A stretch of DNA of 64,000 bases from Pyropia yezoensis. Taxonomy: Eukaryota; Rhodophyta; Bangiophyceae; Bangiales; Bangiaceae. The notes beneath the pieces were generated by a model. It did not search any database, was not told the DNA's origin, and saw only the letters and a program-made list of their open reading frames with translations. The DNA lies in assembly GCA_009829735.1 (NCBI GenBank), contig CM020618.1:43500497-43564496 (forward strand), in the 5' to 3' direction. The translations under genes and the position numbers were made by a program. Shown piece after piece: positions 1-10,424 of this stretch. Numbering within the stretch: the stretch's first letter is position 1; each line of letters begins with the position of its first letter.

Positions 1-584
1 CCCGCCCCCGACGGGCGCCCGCCAGCCGCCCCGGCAGTGCGGGCCCTCACCGCCGGCGGCGGCGTGCGCCGCCTTTGCGGACCCGTCCCGCCCCCGCCGC
101 CGAGGCGGTGCGGCCGCGCGTGCCGCGGCGGCGGGTGGCCGCCGCCGCCGCCGCGCTCGCCGCAGGTGGCGGCCGCGGCGGCCGCGCAGCGGCCGCTCGG
201 CCGCGCTGGCGGTGGCCGCCGTGGGGGGTCCCCTGCGTCGGCGGCGGCCGTGCTGCCGCGGTCGCTGTCGCCGCGTCGGGCGTCGGTATGGGGCGGAAGG
301 GGGGGGGGGGGGGGGGGGCATGGAGGCGTGTTTGTTTTGGCTGGGCTGCTGCCGGTGGTGGCGCCGGCGGCTAATGCTGCAGCGCGGTCCATCTTAGGGA
401 TCGGCGTGGGTGGGGAGGGAGCCGCGGGGGGGAGGGGGGAGGGGGCGTGCACGCGGGGAAGGGGCAGGGGGGAAGAGCGGGGTGCAGGAGGCAAGCAATT
501 CGCCCAGCGGGCAGACTTGTACGTTCCCGTGCAGCGCGTGAGTGTCGAGGGCGGCCACGGGCGCGGCCGTCACCAAGCGCGCAC
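1..584. other. GC-rich region without a supported gene
   Basis: This stretch is almost pure G+C with a long G run near 300-319. Reading frames stay open on both strands only because stop codons are rare at this composition, and the translations are Arg/Ala/Pro/Gly runs without domain signal. The stop codon of the ankyrin gene lies at its right edge. I see no RNA gene or ordered repeat. Confidence 0.6.
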
Positions 585-3500
585 TCATCTACCGTGCGTG
601 GCGGACCGTACCGCCAACGCACACCCCGTCGCGTCGCCCTCCGTCGCGGCGCCGCCGCGTCCATCCCGGTGACGCCGCGGCCGCCCGCCCTCGGCCGCCT
701 CACCGTGCAGTCGCCCCGTGGTGGCCAGGCGCGCAAACTGCCGCGGCCCAAACCCGTCCGCGCTGCGAACGATGCGCAGGCACAGCTGCCGCACGTGCCG
801 GTGGTCAAGCCCGCGGCCGCCGCCGCCGCCCAGGCCACCAACGTGCACGCCGGCGGTGAGGAAGCACAGCACCACCGCGCGGAAGTCCTCGAGCTTGCGG
901 GTGACCCGGTCGGGGACGCCTGGCAGCTCCATCACCGTGCCCGACGGCCTCCGCCGCACCAGGTGGCCAGCGGCCGCGCTACGCAGGCGGCGGCCAACGT
1001 CCTTGCGGTCTTTCGCTCGCATATTGTCGTTCTCGGCGTCCCGCACTCGGCTCCCGAGCCACGCTACCGCCCTGTAGAGCGGCGCGTCGTCGTCTTCATT
1101 ACGCCGGTGGACGTCAGCACCCAGCCTTACTAACGCCCGCACCGAGGCGGCGTCCACAGCGCTGGCAGCAAGGTGCAGCGCCGTGCTGCCGGTCTCGTCC
1201 ACGACCAGCAAATACGGACGCAGCTGCGGCTTGTCGAAAATAAAAAAAAAAAAAGCCCCACGCGTCCATACTTGGCTGTTGCGTGCAGGGGAGTGCTCAC
1301 CGCATCGGCCGGCTGCTCAGCAGGGTCAAGTTGGTCCACGATGTCCTCGTGGCCAAGCGATGCGGCAATGTATAGGGGGGTCACGCCCATGATGTTCGCC
1401 ACCGCAGGCTGGGCGCCGTGGCCAAGAAGCATTGCCACGGCGTCTGCACGCCCGTTGAACGCGGCGTAGTGTAGCGGGGTCTGGCCATCGCTGTCAACCG
1501 CATCCACGCCGACGTCGGGCGGCGGGGTGACAACGTTTTGCGCCTTACGGCCAAGCTTGACGCCCGGTGGACCACAGCCGCAGACTTCACCAGGTGCTCG
1601 AGGAAGGTAAGAGAGAAGAGCGGCGACCACGCGTCTCCTGCCATGCTGCACGGCCAAGTGCAGCGCAGAGCGACCGCAGCAGTCCCGAGCATCAACGCTA
1701 GCACCAGCTTGACAAAGAGGTACAAGCGCGCCAGGGAACTCAGAACGAGCCGCGCAATGTAGAGGAGTTGACTTGGACGTGTCGATAACCGCAGCATCAG
1801 CACCCGCCCCGAGCAGCGCCCAAACCGCCCCCGCGCTGCCACTGCTCCCCGCTGAGAACAGCGCCGTGTGCCCGTCATTGCTTGTGGCATGCACGTTGGC
1901 ACCCGCCTGTAGTAGATTCCGCGCCGCCGCCGCCCTGCCACTACTCCCTGCCCAGTGGAGCGCTGTGCACCCCTTGTCGATCGTGGCATCCACGTTGGCA
2001 CCCGCCGCAAGTAGTGTTCGCACCGTCGCCACGATGCCGCTCCTCCCCGCCCAGTGCAGCGCCGTGCTCCCGCCGTTTCTCGCGCCATCCACGTTGGCAC
2101 CCGCTTCCAGTAGTGTCCGCACCGCCGCCGCGCTGCCCCTCTTCGCCGCTGAGTGCAGCGCCGTGTGCCTGTCGCTGCTCGTGGCATGCACTTTGGCACC
2201 TGCATCCAGTAGTGTCTGCACCGCCGCCGCGCTGCCTCTACTTCCCGCCCAGTGCAGCGCCGTGCGCCCGTTGTCGGTCGTGGCATGCACATTGGCACCC
2301 GCCTCCAGTAGTGTCTGCACCGCCGCCGCGCTGCCACTGCTCCCCGCCTCGTGCAGCGCCGTGCCCCACGCGCGGCTTGTGGCATGCACGTTGGCACCCG
2401 CCTCCAGTAGTGTCCGCACCGCCGGCGCGCTGCCACTTCTCCCCGCTGAGTGTAGCGCAGTACCCCACACGCGGCATGTGGCATTCACGCTGGCACCCGC
2501 CTCCAGTAGTGTTTGCACCGTCGCCGCGCTGCCACTGCTCCCCGCGAAGTGCAGCGCCGTGCGCCTGTCGATGCTCGAGGAATCCGCGTTGGCACTCGCC
2601 TCCACAAAAAGTGCCCGCACCGCCGCCTCGACGCGGACATACCATGCCGAGTGCAGCATCGAAAACCCGCGGTAGCTCTTGGCATCCACGTTAGCACCCG
2701 CCTGCAGAAGTGTCCGCACCGCCGCCGAGCTGCCGCTCCTGCCCGCCTCATGCAGCGCCGTGTGCCCGTCGTCGCTTGCTGCATCTACATTGCCACCCGC
2801 CTCCAGTAGTGTCTGCACCGCCGCCGCGCTGCCACGCCTCCCCGCCGAGTGCAGCGCCGTGCTCCCGTCGCGCCTCGTGGCATCCACGCTGGCACCCGCC
2901 TGCAGTTGTGTCCGCACCGCGGCCGCGCTCCCACTGGTCCCCGCCGAATCGAGCGCCGTGTGCCCAAGAACGGTGGTGGCATCTACATTGGCACCCGCCT
3001 CCAGTAGTGTCCGCACCGCCGCCGCGCTGCCCCTCCTCCCCGCCGAGTGCAGCGCCGTGCCCCACGCGCGGCTCGTGGCATCTACGTTGGCACCCGCCTC
3101 CAGTAGTGTCCGCACCGCGGCCGCGCTGCCACTGGTCCCCGCCGAGTGCAGTGCCGTGTGCCCGTCGTCGGTCGTGGCATCCACGTTGGCACCCGCCGCC
3201 AGCAGTGTCCGCACCCCGGCCGCGTTCCCAATCCTCCCCGCCGAGTGCAACACCGTGCGCCCGTCGTCGCTTTCGGCATGCACGTTGGCACCCGCCTCCT
3301 GTAGTGTCCGCACCGCCGCCGCGCTGCCCCTCTTCGCCGCTGAGTGCAGCGCCGTGTGCCCGTCGTTGCTCGTGGCATGCACGCTGGCACCCGCCTCCAG
3401 TAGTGTCCGCACCGCCGCCACGTTGCCACTGCACGCCGCCGAGTGCAGCGCTGTGTACCCCTCGTCGGTCGTGGCATCCACGTTGGCACCCGCCTCCAGT

Positions 3501-4522
3501 AGTGTCTGCACTGCGGCCGCGTTGCCACTCTGCCACGCCGAGTGCAGGATCGTATGTCCGAGGTCGCTGGTGGCCTGCACGTCGGCACCCGCGTTCAGCA
3601 GCGTCTGAATGGTGGCAACATTACCTCTCCCCGCAGCAAAGTGCAGCGGCGTGCTGCCAGGAGGACTGCCCGTAGGCCCGCGTTCATTGTCAACAACGGC
3701 CGTCCGTTGGAGGAGCGGTACGTACGTGCATAGGCCAAACGGGTTCTCGAATCCGCTGGATGTGGCCTCAACGCAGGCCCCCGCGTCCAACAATACTCGA
3801 GCAGCTGCTGCAGCCCCATCTCTGTCGCCCGTGCCGACCATATCCAGCGCAGTCAGTCCGTCCACAGTGCACACAGCCACATTTGCGCTAGCAGATAACA
3901 ACGTTCGTACTGCTGCAGCGCTCCCACTATACGCCGCACAGTGCAAAGGCGCTTCCCCAAGCTCATTGCTGGCCGCCACGTCCGCTCCCGCGTCGAGCAG
4001 CGCCCGGATGGCAGCCGCGTGCCCAGCTATCCCCGCGTAGTGTAGTGCCGTCGACCGAATGTCGGTGGGAGCGTCTACGGGCGTGCCAGCGTCAAGTAGC
4101 GCCTTGATTGTCGGCACATCGCCGCCGCTGGCCGCCCAGTGCAAAGCCTGAAGCCCGTGATAGTAGCGTGACCCAAGTATGTGTTCCACGCACCATGTTA
4201 ACGACGCCGCCACGCTGGCGCCCGCTGCCAGCAGTGCCCGCACCGACGCAACGTCCCCGACGGCAGCCGCCCAGTGCAGGGCCGTGTCGCCTTCGTCGTT
4301 GGCCGCCGTCGCGTCGGCACCCGCGTCAAGGAGCGCCTTTACGGCAGCCACTCTACCGCTCCACGCAGCCTCGTGCAGCGGCGGCAGCGGCCTCTCCTTC
4401 GTCGCATACCACGGCGGCGAGCGGCGCGGCAGCGCTGCGGGCGCGACCGCCGCCGAACCAGTGGGCACTGCCACAAACTGGGACGTCGGCAGCGGCGGCG
4501 GCACCACCGGGGTGGTCGTCAT
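585..4522 (-). CDS. Ankyrin-repeat protein, about 32 repeats, frameshifted at a poly-T run
   Basis: The gene encodes a long ankyrin solenoid, a protein-binding scaffold whose partner cannot be told from sequence. The start at 4522 (MTTTPVV) was chosen because ankyrin repeats begin within about 40 residues of it; the open frame runs on to 5374 but that part is Pro/Arg low complexity. I count about 30 repeats of the TALHxAxxxGxxAAVxxLLxAGANV type before position 1255. There, 13 consecutive T (coding sense) shift the frame. Past the run, the next frame goes on with two more repeats (TALHLAAS, then APLYRAVAWLG) and ends at 585 after about 130 non-repeat residues. The joined product would be about 1,300 aa. 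The central repeats are nearly identical at a 99-bp DNA period. The shift may be a homopolymer sequencing error, real decay or slippage. No membrane segment is seen. The family is clear; the exact start is not. Confidence 0.8.
1242..1254 (-). other. 13-nt A/T homopolymer at the ankyrin frameshift
   Basis: A run of 13 A on the plus strand (T in coding sense) separates two frames that both encode ankyrin repeats. Upstream the frame reads HATAKYGRVG and then Phe. Downstream the meaningful frame reads IFDKPQLRPYLLVVDETG and then TALHLAAS. A one-base length change in the run restores one continuous repeat array. Confidence 0.75.
1800..3610 (-). repeat. 99-bp tandem coding repeats (ankyrin units)
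   Basis: About 18 consecutive 99-bp units each encode one 33-residue ankyrin repeat. The block reading CCGCCTCCAGTAGTGTCCGC on the plus strand recurs almost unchanged from unit to unit, for example at about 3,000 and 3,099. Third codon positions are conserved as well as the protein, which points to recent unequal exchange or gene conversion. Units towards both ends of the gene are more diverged. Confidence 0.8.
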
Positions 4523-6380
4523 GGTCGCTGCGCCGCCCCCAAACTCACACACAACCGCCTCACCAGTTGTTGGCGCCGCGGCCCGGCCGAAGTCCCCGCC
4601 GCCCAACTGCGACTGCCGTGGGGGAAACTGCCGCCGACGGAGCTGGCGGAGCGACCGCGGTGACAGCAGCGGCGGGCGGCCGCCCAGCCAGCCGGTGGCG
4701 GCTGTCGCTGCCGCCACGCGACCGGGCGGCGGCCGGCGGCAGAGATGCTCACACACGCTGCCCAGAGGGGGAAGACGAGTGCGGGGGGGGGGAGGCGACG
4801 ACACTCCACCGCGACAAACACCAAGCGTGGGGCTCGGCCGGCACCTTGCAGCGGCCGCAACGGCTGTGGCAGCGGCGGCGCGCACCTCAGGTCGACGCGG
4901 CCGTGGCAGCCGCGGCGCGCAGGGTGGCACCAGCTGGTGGGGGGCGACGGCGGCGCGGCGCCGAGATGGCGGCAAAGCGAAACGGGTGGTGGGCCAGGAC
5001 GGCGAGAGGGAGATGAGACCAGAGCTCGACGGAGACGTCCGCTCGTGCAAGGGCGTGCGTCCGGCCTCGCCGAGTGTCCGCGCGGAGCGCACGGGCGGCG
5101 GCACCTGCGTGTAGGGCGGCGGGGTTTTGAAGCGGTGCATGCCCCCGCGGGGCGGTGCCAACGGCGGGGGCCGCGCGGGGTGGCCCCGCAGGGGAGGGCC
5201 CCTGCTGGCCGGTTGGGTGCCCATACTGTAGGGGATATGACAGGGATCGCCAGGCTGGGCAACGGCGCCGGTCGCCCCGACGCGGCCGCCTGCACAATCG
5301 TCGCGAGGGGCGGGGGGAGGCCGCCTGCGTGTCGGCGCGCGGCTGGCCCGGCGTGCCCCCTCGGGCGGAGGCACAGGGCAGGGGGGGCCACGCCGCTACA
5401 CCGCGGACTCGGCCCACCAGCAGTCGGCTGGACGCCCCAGCTGGCGTGCGCTGGCACGCCCGTCACCCGGCGGGGGGGTGGCCAAGCGGTGTCCGCGGAC
5501 CCACCGCAGCGGCGCGCTCCCGCCGGGCGCTCGGCGCGGGCCGGCGGGCTGATTGGGCCAGGTGGTTGGCAGCCGTGCCACACCCCGGCGGGCGCCGCAG
5601 CGTGCCGCCGCGCGCGGCGAGGCCGCGGCCCCACGCCGCCCACGCTAAGGTGTCCCCCCCCGCGCGCGGAGCGGCGCCGCCCAGAGCAGCCGGTGCAGGA
5701 GGACGCCTGGGGCCGTCTACGCCGCCGCGGCGCCGCCCCAGTCTCGCCGCCCGCAGCCGTCCGTACTTTCCCGTCGCGCTGGAGGGACAGGCGGTCCCCC
5801 CCCTTCCCCGGGGTGCCCCCGCAAGTGTCGGGCAGCGCCGGCCGGCGGCATCGCCGCGTCGGCCGCCGCACCCCCAACCACGCGCGGCACACCCCACGGG
5901 TGCCGCGCCCGCGAGTTTTCTTTTTTTTTGTTTGTTTGGCGGCCGACGGGGCGCCGGGCGTGGCCGGCGCGCTGCCGCAGCCGCTGGCCCGGCTCGCCGT
6001 GGCGGCCGCCGCCGCCGCCGCGGCCGCGAGCCGCGGCGGGCGGCCGCTGCGGCGGCCGCCCCGTCGAGCCAGCGGGCGCTGCCCGTGGGGACCCTGTCCC
6101 AGCCGGCGGGGGTGGTCCTCGCGCCACCGGTGGGGTTGCCCACGCCACCGCCGTCATACACGGCGTCGCGCACGCCGCGGCCGACAGCGACGCCGTCGCC
6201 GACGGCGGAGCTCATCGCTGTCGCCCACGCGGACGCCTTCGCCGTCGCCTTCGCCGACACCGACGCCGTCGCCGGCGCTGCCACCGAGGCTCGGGTACCA
6301 TGCACACACGAGAACTGAGCGCACGTTCGTGAAATCACCCTGCCTGTAGCCCTTGGATGGCTGGCTGCAGAATGTCCTTT
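4523..6380. other. GC-rich low-complexity spacer, no supported gene
   Basis: This holds the upstream side of the ankyrin gene and the downstream side of the minus-strand HEAT-like stretch. Open frames on both strands are Arg/Pro/Ala compositional translations. A T-rich run near 5,918-5,936 is the only AT-rich patch. A run of short GCC/GAC-type repeats (near 6,170-6,290) is simple sequence. I see no promoter motif that I would defend. Confidence 0.5.
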
Positions 6381-8460
6381 TCAGATGGCCACCAGGACGG
6401 CCGCGTCACGCTCGCGGCTGAGCAGCGCGTGCAGCGTGGCCGCCGCCGACGCAAACGTGGATGCGCGCGCTCTTCGCCTCCACCGCCCGGCCCGCTGCGA
6501 CCGCCGTGACCACGTCCGCAGCGAGTCCGCGGCGAGTTTGTCAGCCAGCGGCCACACACGCGCCGCAACCAGCCCCAGTGGCGACCGCCACACGGCGTCG
6601 CGCAGCAGCGGGAGCACCCACGGCTGGGCGAGCACCCACGACGGGTCGGGGCCGAGCGGGATCCCGTCAAAGAGCACCGCGCCACCCCCCACCGAAGACC
6701 AGCAACGCAAAAACCCCCTCCACCTGCCGCCCTTGGCGCGGTCCTTGCGTGCCGACCCGCGGCCGGCGGCGAGCAACACGACCAGCGGCCGGAAGGCGGC
6801 ACCCAGGTGCGGCGCACCCGCCGCGCCGCGGAGCTCTTCAGGAACCGCTTGAGCGCCCGGGACGACGCCTCCCAGTGCAGCTTGAGCGCGTAGCCGGGCG
6901 TCAGGACGAGCGTGGCGATGAACGCGGCCGAGCGCGACGCCGCGTCGGTGCGCGCGAGGCGGGTCAGGTGGTCGGCGACGAGCAGATGTGGGTGGCGGCC
7001 GCCGACAGCAGCGTCCCCGCCGTCGCGCGCGCACGGTGGGTGCCGCCGACGGCGCGGCCACCGCCGCCGCCACGCCGCTGGTCGCTGGCAGCGGCGGCCG
7101 CGGCGTCGGCCGCCGACGCCGGCGGCAGCAGCGATGGGTCCATGGCATCGGCGAGCGCCGAGGCGACGCGCGCCAGCGTTGCCTGCACGGGCCCGTCGCC
7201 CGGTCGGGGGTCACCACCGACACCCCCGCCACGGCCGTCACCATACCGACGCGAGCAGCCCCGCACAGACGAAGACCGGGTCGGCGTCGGCCTTTGGGGG
7301 CGGCGCCCCCCCCGCGAGGAGCGCGTCGAGGAGGGTGGCCGTCAATGCCGGAGGCAGCGTGCCCCCCCCTCCTCCTCCGCCCCCACCCCCGCCTCGCCCC
7401 GCAGCTGCCGCCGCCGCCGCTGCCGTCACCGCCGCAGCCGCCCGGTCCAGCAGCCGCGACGTCGCCACCGCCCCGACGGCCTTCACCCGCGGCGCGTGTA
7501 CGGCGGCGACGGCGGCAAGGCCCGGCGCGCGGCGCGCCACCCCGCTTGCGCCCACCGCCGAGGCCATCCCGACAGTCGCCACCACCGGCGCGATGCCGTG
7601 GAGGGCGGCCGCCGCCGCGGCGCCGCCGGTGCCGAAAGGCCCGACGAGACGCGCTCGAGGATCGCGGTGCGCACGCAGAGCGCCACCGCCGCTGCCGCCG
7701 CCGCCGTCGCCACCGCCGCCACCGCCACCGCCTTCCCCCCCGCCCTGACCAGTGGCCTACGAGGGCGGCCAGCGACTCGCGCGCGCGGCGGCGAGGGCGG
7801 GGCGCGACGCCGTGCCCCTCCCCTCCAAGGCGTGCCACCACCCCCACCCCCCCCCACGCGTGCCCGCCCGCGGCGGCCGTCAGCAGCCACGTGTGCGCGC
7901 GCGCAACGAGCGGCCGCGGTCCGCGGCAGCACGGCGAGCTCGGCCGCGGCGGTCAGCGGCACCGCGTGCCGCAGGAGCGGCCCGACGGCGGGGAACGGGG
8001 CGAGCGCCCATTCAACCGACCGCGGCACGCGGTCGGCGTGCCCGCAGCAACGACCGCGGGGTGGACAGCGCCGACAGCCAGGCTGGCCAGGTAGGCCAGG
8101 GCGGCGACGAGGACGTCGGGCGACTCGACGCCGCCGCCGGCCACCAGAGACGTGGCCGCCGTCCTTGTCGCCGCCGTCGCCACGCTCGCTGCGCCTGCGG
8201 CGCCCGCCGCGCCCGCCGCGCCCGCAGCTCCCGCCACGCCCGCCGGCACCGACACGACAACCTTGTCGAGGGTGACCAGCAGCGCCGCGACGTGCACCCC
8301 CGCCACCGCCGCGGCGTCCACGTCGGGCGCGAGCGTCAGCGACGCGGTCACCGCGTGGAGCGCGGCGACCTCGGCCTGCCCGCCGCTTGCGCCAGCACCC
8401 CCCGCGCGGCGGTCTGCGCCTTGCCGTCCGCGATAGCGGGGATGGTGTCGAGGGCGTCGA
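6381..8460 (-). pseudogene. Ala-rich HEAT/ARM-like coding stretch broken across frames
   Basis: Read from 8460 down to 6381, the minus strand gives a coherent Ala/Leu/Val-rich helical protein only if the frame changes about six times. Pieces in order include GVLAQAAG, LAYLASLAVGAVHPAVVAAG, RSVEWALAPFPAVGPLLRH, VALCVRTAILERVSSGL, VGMASAVGASGVARRAPG, LTRLARTDAASRSAAFIATL, GYALKLHWEASSRALKRFL and PDPSWVLAQPWVLPLLRDAV, ending ATLHALLSRERDAAVLVAI and a stop at 6381. The alternating helices suggest HEAT/ARM repeats, but I do not recognise the family. Most breaks fall near G/C homopolymers, so sequencing errors, real decay or unmodelled introns are all possible. The 5' end is undefined; the frame extends into Gly/Arg low complexity above 8,500. 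Confidence 0.4.
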
Positions 8461-8549
8461 GGGTGCCGGCTGCCGCGCCGCGGGCCGAGCGCAACCAGTC
8501 GCGGCTGCCGTGGCGGCTCACCGACGAGCGGGACAAACGGCCCTGAGGG

Positions 8550-8588
<39 letters not shown>

Positions 8589-8928
8589 GCCGCCGTCACG
8601 CCCGCCCTGGCAACGGTGGCTGCCGCCGTCGTCGACGTCCCCGTCACGCCCTGCTTCGACGACGGGGCAGCCGCCTTCGGCGGCAACGCGCGCCCGCCAC
8701 ACCCCCCCCCCCCGACCGGCCGCCACTGGTCGGCCGCCGCGGCAGAATCCGCCGCCGCGGCATCCCCCCCGTCCACCACCGGGGCGGCGGCGTCCGCGCG
8801 TGGGCGCCGCCCCGCGCGCTCGCCTCGACGCGGGGCTCGACGCGCGGCCCGCCGCGCCCTCGGCGGCGAGCACCGCCTCCGCACGCGCCGCCGGGCGCCG
8901 CGGCCGCCGCTTCCCCGGCGCGCCCCGC

Positions 8929-8974
<46 letters not shown>

Positions 8975-10424
8975 CTTGTCGCCGCCGCCGCCGCCGCCGC
9001 CGTCTTGCCGTTGCCGCCGCCATCGCTGCCGCCGCCGCACCCGCCGCCGTCGCCAACGCCGCCGCCAACGCCGCCGCCGCTGCCGTCGCCCCCACCACCA
9101 CCCCTTCCCTCCCCTCAGTCCCCCCCTCCCCTCTCGCCCGCCACCGCCGCCGCCCTCCTCTCCCCTCAGCTCCCCACCCGTCTCGCCTACCACCAAAAAA
9201 ATAAACAACAACACCAACAAAACAAAACGGAAAAAAGCAGTGGCACAAGCAGCGGCTGCCGGAGAAGCGATGGCCGAGTCAGCGATGACAGCAGCTGGCG
9301 GTGGCGGCAGCGGCGGCGGCGTGTCGGCGTGGCCCCCCCCACCCCCCCACCCCCACCACCCAGAACGCGACGGGGCACCTTCCCCAAAGTGCCCCGCCAC
9401 GTCGGTCGTCACCACCACGCCGCCGCCACCACCCCGCCGCCAGCTACCAAACCCCCACCACCACCACCCGACCACCACCACTCCGCCAGCCACCACACGC
9501 CCACCACCACCAGCCCGCCACCACCACAACCGCCATGGCCCGCCCCTCCCCCCCCCCCCCCCCCACCCCCCCCCTTCCGCGTCGGCCGCACGCAGCCACA
9601 CGCACGACTGCCCATCCCCCTCCCCCCCCCCCCCGCCCCCCCCTCCTCGGCCCGCACCCGGGACCGTGGCGCCGCCGTCGCCTCCCCGCCTACATGCACC
9701 CCCCCCCCCCCCCCCCCCTGGCAGCGCGGCCACGCCACGCCACGCAGGCGGGCGGTCCCGCGGCGCAGTGCTACCAAACCCGTGGACCCCTGGCGAGCAA
9801 AACTTTGCCGGAATCGGGCGTGCGCGGGCGTGCCGCGGCGTGCAAACCCCCCTCTACGGTGTCCCAGAGACAGATTTTCTGGGGCTCTGCCCTATAGCAC
9901 CGCTCAGTCGCCCGTGCAGGGGCTCCGGAACACTTTTCTTCCACCGATGCATAGAGGGCGTTCTCGAGCACGTCTTGAACCTCGACGACATCGTCGGAAG
10001 GGCCTGGACGTCGTTCCCCGCCGCGGTGGTGAAAAGTTCTGCACAACTATGTAAGCGCTCGAGTCGTGCGGTCGCCGCACAAGTTCTTCCTGCCGGGAGA
10101 CACTCGCATTAAGGGGATTAAGGAGCGCTCTATCAGGGGCATCTCGTCTTAATCTTCCTATGCCGGCAAGCCCAGGAGGCGGCCTGTCTCAAGTCCAGCG
10201 CCAACTGGCTATCCGGTTCATCTCGGGAAATGTTTCCCGAGCGGGAGGATCTGAGTGCCAATCAAAAAACCATGACACGCGGCGTCCACCCTAATTCTCA
10301 AATACTTCCTCGGATACTCAGCTAGGCAGGTGCAGCGGTGAACCACGGGCTCTGACCGAAAAGCACCCGAACGAGGGGCTACGGTTGCTCAGAGCGCGTA
10401 CACACTTGGTCGGCCTGCTGTGAG
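8461..10424. other. Simple-sequence GC region and spacer
   Basis: From 8,540 to 9,760 the sequence is GCC/CCG triplet arrays and C homopolymers with CCA-rich tracts. Translations are Ala, Pro, Gly or Arg runs in every frame, so no protein is supported. From about 9,900 to 10,424 composition becomes ordinary and I see no gene; this part would hold the promoter of the two-exon gene that follows. Confidence 0.55.

Noticed and set aside
8387..10112. Long plus-strand Pro/Arg open frames
   Set aside because: They are translations of CCG, CCA and C-run simple sequence, with all frames open and no domain signal.
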